DNA of 64,000 nt, taken from NCBI RefSeq assembly GCF_009177095.1, contig NZ_AP021861.1, positions 6,616,501 to 6,680,500 of the forward strand. Direction: 5' to 3'. This document shows, piece by piece, positions 42,801 to 49,025 of this stretch. The stretch's first letter is position 1, and every line of letters begins with the position of its first letter. The translations under genes and the position numbers were made by a program. The notes below the pieces were generated by a model. The model was not told where the DNA came from, made no database searches, and worked only from the letters and a program-made list of their open reading frames with translations. Source of the DNA: Lacipirellula parvula. Its GTDB lineage: Bacteria; Planctomycetota; Planctomycetia; Pirellulales; Lacipirellulaceae.

Positions 42801-42945
42801 TTCGCTCGACAAGAGCGGCGATGGTCAACTTAGCGTCGAAGAGTTGCGAGCAAAGATTCCGCACCCCCTCGATCGTCAGGGTCGCTACCTCATGATGGGC
42901 GGAGGGGGCGGCATGGGCGGTGGAGCGGGCGGCGGCTTCTTCTAA
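36805..42945 (+). CDS. Giant BlaR1-like M56 peptidase with coiled-coil, PDZ-like, HEAT-like and EF-hand regions
   Basis: A 2,046-residue membrane receptor-protease. The M56 part (about 1-450) has N-terminal helices (LAGWTMIHSLWIGAAVALAG), the zinc motif HELAHVRRWDN (His319), RHDREECCDATVIRHT, and a last helix near 430-446. Four insertions derived from palindromic repeats lie at about residues 76-130, 151-166, 187-200 and 451-465. Then: a Glu/Gln/Lys-rich coiled-coil region (about 490-1100), an Asn/Pro/Ala-rich stretch (about 1175-1320), a PDZ-like region (near 1480-1575; GLELEPLNPKDLERVKKLGY, GGLLVGLHVW), a segment resembling Wzz-type sequences (RNAMNCLTFVKSPNVLRAAL), HEAT-like helices (1820-1966), two EF-hands (DADGDQQLS, DKSGDGQLS near 1974 and 2002), and a Gly-rich tail. 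It probably senses an envelope signal and releases BlaI. The start at 36805 is preferred over 36700, whose first 35 codons are repeat-derived. Confidence 0.88.
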   Translation: MNASLWQLAGWTMIHSLWIGAAVALAGGIVRLAARRAAPSTRYAISLVTLAALAISPLAAATWLSVNGVPMINTVLLPPPGGEGWGGGQPAVNGMQFAKAIENAQGAGQSAYPLLHPSLTLPLKGREPEEIENATEQSGAPTSLVIDLAHSDPSPPYSGERLGEGQNLLTSMPPAAASVFPNATVENPSPTPSLPGRGTHFPTDHQSPLTEYLSRLAAAIPYLPILWLVGAPLTFTLLAAGLVGSERLRRRATPLVAGPAFDACQRMRTALRISRRVALAACDGVAQPVLVGVFRPLILLPTAALAGWTPEQLDMILLHELAHVRRWDNLVNLLQRIIESLLFYHPAVWILSRQVRHDREECCDATVIRHTDQPHQYAELLVSIAAALRGGPAPSLAVASAMASHPLAGRIRRILNIEAEPMRITRRTLAATLLLPLLLAGAILYSGANAQNPPPSQGGARGGIPDASQPSTLASDEQTDKNIVPTSKLSSLEAKAPAALTQALADVQKNKEALLAAQQQLQAAQADTKLSNDEMVERLLLKRLDEDETHQILTQQSAAIKSQLENWLAAGVSSDDAGVKQLKDSLAKVDAEIAECRQSIRAKVEGGMSLGNDDYRRNVREAIRNDEANRARQLIFERQNEFRNSLSRLANLTVAVNANGPGPSSQPAAANNAPATASAPSAAAPTATEDAPVYLMTHPLDKFPENVDMRRWMEIVTSDPRIEIQWQPAEKRFVVAAPKSGHEQFTALLAAARKSMAAGEEPSANAEVSQLQTEIRNIEAEIRKTQEDLTNLEVFRQLAVEGASSPALIEQAIALELEKNETLKSFNNRLLDIDRFVASEESQLADDATDQERETIANLGALRKTTAAKRDAYRTEAAKKLRDRIAKMPNEALRSATIEYNIRRKVVDRKLAEHQQELDAARQRLMQLGVDNHIPTLRDEIRNLEVLAARAQEEVVNLELYKQIDGYGRHPGSGELDQAIAKEMEQDPTVNELRQKLFEQQRQLQTQLAESKNPNSSAIKKLRSAVQLTEAELAKHVQQLEKSLRKKLAHIPADAKAQAEAEYNTRYQAAKENLAKHQQNLAAAKTKLAEHASSENIPSSPNQGAAPRDPALQPLLTPEDVLKKTLTDTRQRLADRLATAKEHGAGGVPESQGLGEPSLTLREKIPAWKAMNEARLKAEDGPAPDSPAPNAAHIENPANNAQPTANAPDIASAQAPNPSTDAWSAPPTAASPAWNTPAPSLAPTDPASNPWGHAAPQSTDASSPPAINPQIVPQSANQPARESSAWNQNTTDPYAGVAQTSPFAPPYHANYATNGGIPADFNGLANAAKNKHDGSITWDEAFTTLHVYGPANLHAQVQLYLQWLSTKDTTNPPSNLDLKAITGRHRKTNYELRKGSRPIVEAWFAEHPSHGLSYHIAEPNEAPSLVARGPQEAHEQLMAALVNLGILRSTSGEPPQPSAPTATPPQSPSFPTLEHQKLADRAYKLLGLELEPLNPKDLERVKKLGYTGGLKVTQCTPLIRNSNPELRGGLLVGLHVWPVTDFASLNEVLQRPDLAELEPLKYYAIIKNESTTSSAEQPDLLISGRLPIDAAILDSIKQTAATTNSTEPDSPRDPALAMSPVGDLSHYSDVAGGPGSANQGGAAPGSIPANAIMSSSDFEPISVIQAPTTQKTGLTGETTTTAYLKVDFDRLSGASASAGGRTTPQEIQRNAMNCLTFVKSPNVLRAALNAVTPKNFTITWSADAVEQLQERLSASFPGDGEILELKLKGDEKIPGNEILLQAIIDAFIAAMKTPPGTSADANAAPTPPTGTASEPTFLYDGKTFEQWRDLWKLELNPKRRVEAIKALTAFNRAGRGREAADAVFEVASQYDFGNYASSNDDDQVKLTVIKLCTDSYGNQLATTDWIPALEKVLKKDPKQNKGLALWLLSELQDTSDEAKAALQTLATNEDPEIRDAAEAARTWPEKLLEKLMKADADGDQQLSNQEVIDAKILSAPNFNSLDKSGDGQLSVEELRAKIPHPLDRQGRYLMMGGGGGMGGGAGGGFF
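37032..37192. repeat. Family A-like palindrome inside the M56 gene (copy A5)
   Basis: Left part CTCCCTCCCCCTGGAGGGGA and right part CACCCCTCCCTAACCCTCCC with CTCAAGGGGAGGG, separated by about 75 bp. In frame, it adds PPPGGEGWGGG and HPSLTLPLKGREP. The second peptide is another frame of the family A element. Confidence 0.85.
37257..37301. repeat. Family A-like palindrome inside the M56 gene (copy A6)
   Basis: CCCTCGCCCCCGTACTCCGG followed by GGAGAGGTTAGGTGAGGGG. Translates in frame as PSPPYSGERLGEGQ. Confidence 0.75.
37363..37402. repeat. Family A-like palindrome inside the M56 gene (copy A7)
   Basis: AATCCCTCCCCTACCCCCTC followed by CCTTCCAGGGAGGGGAA. Translates in frame as NPSPTPSLPGRGT. 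Confidence 0.78.
38155..38197. repeat. Family A-like palindrome inside the M56 gene (copy A8)
   Basis: AATCCCCCTCCCTCGCAGGG followed by AGGGGCCAGGGGAGGGATT, nearly the same as A2 after the first barrel gene. Translates in frame as NPPPSQGGARGGIP directly after the last M56 membrane helix. Confidence 0.82.
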
Positions 42946-43397
42946 ACCGCCCCGCCCAGCGCAGCCCTCCACATCGCCACGCTCCTCCCCACTTCGGACT
43001 GGTCGCTTAAGCGACCAGTCCAATGCGGCCTCCATCCCGCGCTCCCACCGCCCTGCTCCTGCTGGGTGGCCGAGAATCGTTGTGGAAATCCCCGCCCCGA
43101 ACCGTTAGGTTCGATCTACCGGCGCGCGGGAATCGCTGCGCGCCGTCGTCGCGCGATCTGCTCGTGGCTTAGCCGCTTAGCGGCTACTCACAGCAACGAT
43201 CACAATCAGCGCCACACGACATAATGTCGCCTCAAATACGACACCAAGGACGCGACAAATCACCCTAACGCGTTACTGCAAAACAACTTAATCCCGCCAA
43301 CTTAGTGTCGCCTAAAATCGCATTCACGACATGCGACCACTCGACGCGACACGACACGACATCAACTCAGCATCCACTCCGCCAGCACGGCCAACTC
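42946..43397. other. Spacer between the M56 and RNase HII-like genes
   Basis: 452 bp without a gene. It holds the 26-bp palindrome at 42996-43021 and the small palindrome TTAGCCGCTTAGCGGCTA near 43168. An AT-richer 3' part has the direct repeat TGTCGCCT at 43225 and 43305, the dyad CGACATAATGTCG and several GACACGACACGAC-like steps. A regulatory role is possible but no promoter pair is clear. Confidence 0.5.
42996..43021. repeat. Perfect 26-bp palindrome
   Basis: GGACTGGTCGCTT joined directly to its exact complement AAGCGACCAGTCC, 50 bp after the M56 stop. No T-tract follows. It could be a repeat, a protein site or a terminator-like hairpin. Confidence 0.85.
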
Positions 43398-44606
43398 ATG
43401 CCCATCCTCATCGGCGTCGACGAAGCCGGCTACGGACCGAACTACGGCCCGCTCGCCATCGCCGCCACCGCCTGGCGAGTGGCGGAGAGGCTAGAAGCCA
43501 GAGGTCAGAAGCCAGAGAAAAATAAAAAGCGAGCCGGGGGGTTCATCCCCCCGGTCTTGGCTCCATCCCTCCCCGCGATCGACCTCTACAAACTCCTAAA
43601 AAAATCGGTCGTCCGCTCCCCCCAAGAGTGCCCCAAGCGAATCGCCATCGCCGATTCCAAACAACTCTACAAACCAGGCCTCGGCATCCGCCATCTCGAA
43701 CGCGGCGTCCTCGCAGCGCTCATCAATACGTCGCCGACGACACAACAAAAGTGCGTTGAGCGCGTTGAACAACTCCTCGCCGCGACGCTCGCCGATCCGC
43801 ACTCGCGCCGCCACGAACTCGCCTGCCACGCCGGCGACGACCAACAGCTGCCGCTCGATGCCATCGCGGAAGAGATCTGCACCGCAGCCGCCCTCTTCCG
43901 CGAAGTCGCCGCCGCCAACGGCGTCGCGCTGCTGACGATCCGCGCGAAACTGATTTATCCCGCCGAGTTCAACGACCTCGTCGACAAGCACGGCACGAAG
44001 GGGGCGGTGCTGTCGCATCTCACGCTTGAGCTCGTGCGCGAGACGGTCGACGCGGCGCTGATGAACGGAGGGATAAACCCTCCGGCTCGCAATCAATCGA
44101 ACCTTCCGGCTCGCCAGTCAGGCATCGCCTCCGCTCGCAAACAACCAAAATCACAAGCCACGCTCTTCCCCCCTGAACCCCGAACCCCGACCCCTACGAC
44201 CTCCCGAACCCTGCGCCCCGAACCCTGCCACCTCACCTTAGACAAACACGGCGGCCGCAACCGCTACGCCGCGATCCTCCAGCACCACTTCCCCGACAGC
44301 TGGATCGAAACCCTCGACGAAGGCCGCGCGGCGAGCCGTTACCGTTGGACCCATCGCGACGCCCCGATCGAAGCGACCTTCCGCGTCGGCGGCGAAGAGC
44401 AACTCCCGACCGCGCTCGCCTCGATGACCGCCAAGTACCACCGCGAGTTGGCGATGCGAGCATTCAACGATTTTTGGACGACTCGTCTCCCCGGCCTCAA
44501 ACCAACCGCCGGGTACCCAAACGACGCGAAAAGATTTCGCGCGGAGATCGAGCATCTGCAACGCGAATTGAAAATTGACGACCGACTTATTTGGCGGAAT
44601 CGATAA
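43398..44606 (+). CDS. Divergent RNase HII-like protein with repeat-derived insertions
   Basis: A 402-residue protein. The N-terminus ILIGVDEAGYGPNYGPLAIA and the segment RIAIADSKQLYK match RNase HII, with its Asp-Glu pair in the first motif. LTLDKHGGRNRYAAIL and GGEEQLPTALASMTAKYHRE look like the later active-site segments, with Glu where Asp is usual. It is much longer than RNase HII (about 200 residues). Two segments are repeat-derived: KRAGGFIPPVLAPS (family F at 43529-43556), and GGINPPARNQ (family F at 44067-44090) plus a Pro/Thr/Arg-rich stretch. RNA-DNA hybrid cleavage is plausible, not shown. The ATG at 43398 opens on the motif. Confidence 0.72.
   Translation: MPILIGVDEAGYGPNYGPLAIAATAWRVAERLEARGQKPEKNKKRAGGFIPPVLAPSLPAIDLYKLLKKSVVRSPQECPKRIAIADSKQLYKPGLGIRHLERGVLAALINTSPTTQQKCVERVEQLLAATLADPHSRRHELACHAGDDQQLPLDAIAEEICTAAALFREVAAANGVALLTIRAKLIYPAEFNDLVDKHGTKGAVLSHLTLELVRETVDAALMNGGINPPARNQSNLPARQSGIASARKQPKSQATLFPPEPRTPTPTTSRTLRPEPCHLTLDKHGGRNRYAAILQHHFPDSWIETLDEGRAASRYRWTHRDAPIEATFRVGGEEQLPTALASMTAKYHRELAMRAFNDFWTTRLPGLKPTAGYPNDAKRFRAEIEHLQRELKIDDRLIWRNR
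43529..43556. repeat. Hairpin repeat, family F (copy F3), inside a coding region
   Basis: GCGAGCCGGGGGGTTCATCC with its complementary stem and GGTC end. It lies in frame in the RNase HII-like gene. Confidence 0.83.
44067..44090. repeat. Hairpin repeat, family F (copy F4), inside a coding region
   Basis: GGAGGGATAAACCCTCCGGC followed by TCGC, the reverse orientation of F2/F3. It lies in frame in the RNase HII-like gene. Confidence 0.78.
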
Positions 44607-44612
44607 TGAATG

Positions 44613-44709
44613 CGTCAGTTGTCAGTGGTCCGTTGTCAGTTGCGAAATGCAGGAACCCGCGACCGAGCATCGAACCCGACAACAACTGACAACGGACCAC
44701 TGACCACGG
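44613..44709. repeat. Palindromic repeat, family D (copy D3)
   Basis: CGTCAGTTGTCAGTGGTCCG and its complement CGGACCACTGACCACGGAC-type arm fill most of the spacer upstream of the SixA-like gene. It is a full-length copy comparable to D1. Confidence 0.88.
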
Positions 44710-44723
44710 ACAAAAAAGAAAAA

Positions 44724-45212
44724 ATGCACCTCTACATCATCCGTCACGCCTGGGCCTACGAGCATGGCGACCCGCGCTGGCCCGACGATTCGCAGCGCCC
44801 GCTTGAAGATGCAGGCGTCGAGCGATTCGCGCACGTCGTCGAACTCCTCCGCGAGCGCGGTTTTGCGCCGCAAGCGATCGCCACGAGCCCCTACGTCCGC
44901 TGTCGGCAAACCGCAGAGATCGCCGCCGCACACTCCACGCAGTCGCCGCAAATTACCGAGCTCGACGCATTGCAGCCTGGCAGCGACTTCGCCGAGCTGA
45001 TCGCGTGGACGCGCCAGCAGCAGGTCGATTCGATCGCTTGGGTCGGCCACGCCCCCGACGTCAGCCTGCTCACCGCCGCCCTCATCGGCGACGGCGACGC
45101 GCTCATTCGCTTCGCCAAAGGCTCGGTCGCCTCGCTCCGCATCGCCCCCCCGCTCGGCGCCGGCTGCGGCGAACTTGAATGGCACGCCACCGCGAAGTTG
45201 CTCGGCGTCTAG
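44724..45212 (+). CDS. Histidine phosphatase family protein, SixA-like
   Basis: A 162-residue cytosolic protein with the catalytic histidine in LYIIRHAWAYEHGDPRWPDD (RHG motif as RHA), ATSPYVRCRQTAEI with the conserved Arg, and the second catalytic His in WVGHAPDVSLL. Length and motifs match SixA, which dephosphorylates phosphohistidine on HPt/phosphotransfer proteins. No two-component gene is next to it. The ATG at 44724 is chosen; the longer frame upstream is translated repeat D3. Confidence 0.88.
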   Translation: MHLYIIRHAWAYEHGDPRWPDDSQRPLEDAGVERFAHVVELLRERGFAPQAIATSPYVRCRQTAEIAAAHSTQSPQITELDALQPGSDFAELIAWTRQQQVDSIAWVGHAPDVSLLTAALIGDGDALIRFAKGSVASLRIAPPLGAGCGELEWHATAKLLGV

Positions 45213-45315
45213 CCATCATGTCGACGGCGCGAGATAACCGATGCTAGGGAGACGCGATCATAGCGTGATTCACAGTCGTCTCTCACGAGACTGCTAGCAA
45301 GGAAGCGGTGTCGGC

Positions 45316-46944
45316 ATGGCTCAGCATGGCAAGTTTGATTGCATCATCATCGGCGGCGGCCACAACGGCCTCGTCTGCGCCGCGTATCTCGCCAAAGCGG
45401 GACGCAGCGTGTGCGTCCTCGAACGCCGCCACGTCCTCGGCGGTTGCGCGACCACCGAAGAGCTGTGGCCCGGCTACAAAGTCTCGACCGCCGCGTATGT
45501 GATCAGCCTGTTCCAAATGGGCATCCTCCGCGAGCTGCGGCTGCCGCAGTACGGGCTCGAGATTTTGCCCCGCAACCCGTCGTCGTTCACGCCGCTCCCC
45601 GATGGCCGCAGCCTCACGCTCGGCCCCGACGCGGCGCTGGCCGAGCGCGAGATCAGCAAGTTCAGCATCCGCGACGCGACCGCCTACCCGCGCTACAACG
45701 CGCTGCTCGAACGGATCGCCGCGACGCTCGAACCAGCGCTCAACGAAACGGCTCCCGATCCGCTGCCGCTGCCCGAACACTGGCGCAAGATCGGCATGGG
45801 CAAGCGGCTCCGCGACGGCAAGAAGCTGTGGCAACTCCACGGCGCGCTCAAGGCCCTCGGCGCCGATCTCCCCGAAGCGGTCGAGATCCTCACCGGCGCC
45901 GCGCGGCCGATCCTCGAACGTTGGTTCGAAAGCGAAATCCTCAAAGCCACCCTCGCCACCGACGCGATCATCGGCGCCTTCACCGGCATCAGCTCGCCCG
46001 GCAGCGCGTACGTGCTGCTCCATCACGTGATGGGCGAAGCCGGCGGCGCCCGCGGCGTGTGGGGCTACGTTCGCGGCGGCATGGGCGGTCTCGCAACGGC
46101 CCTCGAAAAGGCCTGCCGCGATCTCGGCGTCGACGTCCGCCGCGAGTCGCCCGTCAACTCGATCCACACCGATCGCCACGGCGCCTGCGGCGTAGGACTC
46201 GAAGACGGCACGCAGCTCGAAGCTCGCGTCGTCGCGTCGAGCGCCGACGCTCATGTCACCTTCGAGAAGCTGCTCGATCCGCAGGTGCTGCCCGAGGAGT
46301 TCCGCACCGCCGTCTCGCGCATCGATTACGCGAGCGCGTCGGCGAAGATCAACGTCGCGCTCTCCGAGCCGCCGCAGTTCACCGCGCTGCCCGGCACCGG
46401 CGTCATGCCGCACCATCACGGCACGATGCACATCGGCCCGACGCTCGACTACCTCGACCGCGCCTACGACGAAGCGAAGTACGGCGAACCGAGCAGCAGC
46501 CCGATCCTGGAAATGACGATGGCCACCAGCGTCGACGAAACGCTCGCCCCGCCCGGCAAGCATATTTTGTCGATGTTCGTCCAATATGCCCCGTACAAGC
46601 TCGCGAGCGGCACGTGGGACGAACGCAAAGAAGCGTTCGCCGACCGCTGCATCGAGGTGCTGGCCCAGTACGCCCCGAACGTGCCGAAGGCGATCGAGCA
46701 TCGGCAAGTGCTCAGCCCGCTCGACCTCGAACGGGTCTACGGCATCACCGGCGGCAACATCATGCAGGGGGCGATGTCTCCGCATCAGCTCTACTGCTTC
46801 CGCCCCGTGGCGGGTTGGGCGGATCACCGCACCCCGGTGCCGGGCCTCTACCTCTGCGGCGCCGCCAGCCACCCCGGCGGCGGCGTGATGGGCTCCTGCG
46901 GCAAAAACGCCGCGACGGAAATCCTCCGCGATAAAGCATGGTAG
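45316..46944 (+). CDS. FAD-dependent oxidoreductase, PYROXD2/phytoene-desaturase-like
   Basis: A 542-residue flavoprotein with the dinucleotide-binding CIIIGGGHNGLVCAAYLAKA at the N-terminus, then VCVLERRHVLGGCATTEELW, and the C-terminal FAD signature GLYLCGAASHPGGGVMGSCG. The organisation matches CrtI-type desaturases, and most closely the PYROXD2-like NAD(P)/FAD oxidoreductases (VWGYVRGGMGGLATALEKA is shared). Its substrate is unknown. No carotenoid genes flank it, so carotenoid synthesis should not be assumed. It stands alone on the plus strand. Confidence 0.85.
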   Translation: MAQHGKFDCIIIGGGHNGLVCAAYLAKAGRSVCVLERRHVLGGCATTEELWPGYKVSTAAYVISLFQMGILRELRLPQYGLEILPRNPSSFTPLPDGRSLTLGPDAALAEREISKFSIRDATAYPRYNALLERIAATLEPALNETAPDPLPLPEHWRKIGMGKRLRDGKKLWQLHGALKALGADLPEAVEILTGAARPILERWFESEILKATLATDAIIGAFTGISSPGSAYVLLHHVMGEAGGARGVWGYVRGGMGGLATALEKACRDLGVDVRRESPVNSIHTDRHGACGVGLEDGTQLEARVVASSADAHVTFEKLLDPQVLPEEFRTAVSRIDYASASAKINVALSEPPQFTALPGTGVMPHHHGTMHIGPTLDYLDRAYDEAKYGEPSSSPILEMTMATSVDETLAPPGKHILSMFVQYAPYKLASGTWDERKEAFADRCIEVLAQYAPNVPKAIEHRQVLSPLDLERVYGITGGNIMQGAMSPHQLYCFRPVAGWADHRTPVPGLYLCGAASHPGGGVMGSCGKNAATEILRDKAW

Positions 46945-47000
46945 AAGGGTTCGGCGGTTAGGGTTCAGGGTTCAGCACAGCACTAACGCTCGCAAAACCA

Positions 47001-47026
47001 GCGAGCCGGGGCGTCCCCGCCCCCGG
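47001..47026. repeat. Hairpin repeat, family F (copy F5)
   Basis: GCGAGCCGGGGCGTCCCCGC and CCCCGG, a diverged copy in the spacer after the oxidoreductase gene. Confidence 0.6.
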
Positions 47027-47138
47027 CCGTGCACCACGCCCCGGCCGCGCGAACCTAGCCCCTCAATTCCCCCCCTCTTATAATGAGGGATCGGCTTACG
47101 GCTGCGCGGTTCCAGCATTGGAACAAGCGCCGCCAAGA

Positions 47139-47164
47139 CCGCGGGGACAAGCCCCGCGGCTCGC
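47139..47164. repeat. Hairpin repeat, family F (copy F6)
   Basis: ACCGCGGGGACAAGCCCCGC followed by GGCTCGC, about 40 bp before sufU. Confidence 0.7.
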
Positions 47165-47206
47165 TCTCGATTACTAGCGCCTCGCGCCTTCCAACTAGCG
47201 CCTCAC

Positions 47207-47599
47207 ATGCCTTCCGAAGAAGAATTCTATCAGGAGCACATCCTCGACCATTACGAGGACCCGTTCCATCGCGGGCATCTCGCCGAGGCGACGCACGCTC
47301 ACGAAGACAAGAACCCCCTCTGTGGCGACGTGGTGCGGATCGAGCTCGCCCTCGACGACGACGGCAAGATCAAGAACGTCTACTTCAACGGCGACGGCTG
47401 CGTCATCAGCCAAGCCTCGGCCTCGATGCTCATCGAAGAGATGTACGGCAAAACGGTCGACGACGTGAAGAATTTCACTGCCGAGGAAATGCTCAACCTC
47501 TACGGCCCGCGACTCACGCCGAACCGCCAAAAATGCTGCCTCCTCTCCTGGAAGGTGTTGCAATCCGCAGTCCACTCGCCACTGACAACTGACAACTAA
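47207..47599 (+). CDS. sufU: SUF-system Fe-S assembly protein SufU
   Basis: A zinc-containing NifU-like protein of 130 residues that accepts sulfur from SufS. Features: FYQEHILDHYEDPFHRG, the first ligand in NPLCGD (Cys39, Asp41), FNGDGCVISQASASMLIEEM (Cys65) and QKCCLLSWKVLQSA (Cys110/111). The N-terminal and central Cys positions match SufU/IscU. The C-terminus is odd: the last nine residues (VHSPLTTDN) and the stop are translated from a family D repeat, replacing the usual short tail. It is 3 bp from sufS on the same strand. Confidence 0.93.
   Translation: MPSEEEFYQEHILDHYEDPFHRGHLAEATHAHEDKNPLCGDVVRIELALDDDGKIKNVYFNGDGCVISQASASMLIEEMYGKTVDDVKNFTAEEMLNLYGPRLTPNRQKCCLLSWKVLQSAVHSPLTTDN
47579..47599. 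repeat. Half-copy of family D (copy D4) at the sufU stop
   Basis: CACTGACAACTGACAACTAA includes the sufU stop codon. It matches the right arm of the full family D elements. Confidence 0.7.
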
Positions 47600-47602
47600 C
47601 GA

Positions 47603-48901
47603 ATGCCAACCATGACTGCCGCGATCGATCGCACCGCCCTGCTGCCGGTCGCGCTGCGCAACGACTTCCCGATCCTCAGCGAAGAGGTCGGCCACCATCA
47701 GCCGCTCGCGTTTCTCGACAACGCGGCCAGCACGCAACGCCCGCGCCAAGTGATCGACGCCATCAGCGGCGTCTACGAGCGCACCTACGCCAACGTCCAT
47801 CGCGGCATCCACACGCTGAGCGAGCTCAGCACCGAGCAGTACGAAACCGCCCGCCGCAGCGTCCAGCGGCTAATCAACGCCCGCGAGTTCCACGAAGTGA
47901 TTTTCACCTCGGGGACCACCGCGTCGATCAACACGGTCGCCCGCAGTTGGGGCGACGCCAACCTCCGCACCGGCGACGAGATCATCCTCTCGGTGATGGA
48001 GCATCACTCGAACCTCGTCCCCTGGCAGCAACTCGCCCAGCGGACCGGCGCCGTACTGCGACACATTCCGCTCACCGAGGACGGACGGCTCGACATGCCG
48101 GCGTACGAGCAACTGCTGAACGAACGCACGAAGCTCGTGGCCGTCGCCGCCGTGTCGAACACGCTCGGCACGATCAATCCCGTGGCCGAGATCGTCGCCA
48201 AGGCCCACTCGGCCGGGGCGCTCGTGCTGATCGACGCGGCTCAAAGCGTGCCGCATCTCGCGGTCGACGTGCAGGCGCTCGACATCGACTTCCTCGCGTT
48301 CAGCGGCCACAAGATGCTCGGCCCGTCGGGCGTCGGCGTCCTCTACGGCAAAGAGTCGCTGCTCGACGCGATGCCCCCGTTCCTCGGCGGCGGCAGCATG
48401 ATCAACGAAGTGAAGCTCGACAGCTTCACCCCTGCGGCGCTCCCCGCGAAGTTCGAAGCCGGCACGCCGCCGATCGTTCCCGCGATCGGCATGAGCGCGG
48501 CGATCGACTACCTCCAATCGATCGGCCTCGACGCGATCCATCGCCACGAGTTCGAACTCACCCGCTACGCCTACGACGCCCTCTCGCAAATCGAGGGACT
48601 GCGGATCCTCGGCCCGGCGCCGGAACATCGCGCAGGCTTGGTGAGCTTTGCGTTCGAGAAGGTGCATGCCCATGAGTTCGCCCAGGTGCTAAACGACCAG
48701 TTCGGCGTCGCCGTGCGAGCCGGCCACCACTGCACGCAACCGCTCCACGCCCACCTCGGCATCGCCGCCAGCACGCGAGCGAGTTTTTATCTGTACAACA
48801 CACTGGAAGAAGTCGATCGACTGATCGAAGGCGTGCAAGCCGTGCAACGGATGTTCGCCCCGCAAGGCCGGCAACGCAAACGCCGCAAGCCTGACGAATG
48901 A
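47603..48901 (+). CDS. sufS: Cysteine desulfurase SufS
   Basis: A PLP enzyme of 432 residues that removes sulfur from cysteine for Fe-S cluster assembly. It starts LAFLDNAASTQRPRQVIDAI. VMEHHSNLVPWQQLA and LVLIDAAQSVPHL hold PLP contacts, FLAFSGHKMLGPSGVGVLYG the PLP lysine, and GVAVRAGHHCTQPLH the catalytic Cys. This is the type II (SufS/CsdA) pattern. It follows sufU directly. No sufBCD genes are in the window, so the scaffold lies elsewhere. The C-terminus has a basic tail (RQRKRRKPDE). Confidence 0.96.
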   Translation: MPTMTAAIDRTALLPVALRNDFPILSEEVGHHQPLAFLDNAASTQRPRQVIDAISGVYERTYANVHRGIHTLSELSTEQYETARRSVQRLINAREFHEVIFTSGTTASINTVARSWGDANLRTGDEIILSVMEHHSNLVPWQQLAQRTGAVLRHIPLTEDGRLDMPAYEQLLNERTKLVAVAAVSNTLGTINPVAEIVAKAHSAGALVLIDAAQSVPHLAVDVQALDIDFLAFSGHKMLGPSGVGVLYGKESLLDAMPPFLGGGSMINEVKLDSFTPAALPAKFEAGTPPIVPAIGMSAAIDYLQSIGLDAIHRHEFELTRYAYDALSQIEGLRILGPAPEHRAGLVSFAFEKVHAHEFAQVLNDQFGVAVRAGHHCTQPLHAHLGIAASTRASFYLYNTLEEVDRLIEGVQAVQRMFAPQGRQRKRRKPDE

Positions 48902-48922
48902 GCGCGTTCTCGATCACTGCTC

Positions 48923-49013
48923 TGTGGGAGGGGTCTCCGACCCCGAAGCAGCGCGGCAAATCGATGACGGCGTGTGGTGGTAAACGGTTTCGGCGTCGGA
49001 GACGCCTCCCACA
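48923..49013. repeat. Palindromic repeat, family C (copy C1)
   Basis: 91 bp. Left arm TGTGGGAGGGGTCTCCGACC, right arm CGGCGTCGGAGACGCCTCCC followed by ACA. Each arm contains its own small palindrome (GGGGTCTCCGACCCC; GGCGTCGGAGACGCC). It lies between convergent genes sufS and the SelW-like gene. Confidence 0.9.
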
Positions 49014-49025
49014 ACAATCACCCAA

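Noticed and set aside
45283-46934. Two further open frames of over 500 codons overlapping the PYROXD2-like gene (one antisense, one in another sense frame)
   Set aside because: Only the 45316-46944 frame has FAD motifs; the others are Arg-rich or Asp/Gly-rich shadow translations.
45316-46944. Carotenoid synthesis gene (crtI)
   Set aside because: Sequence details fit the PYROXD2-like group better and no crtB/crtE-type neighbour exists.
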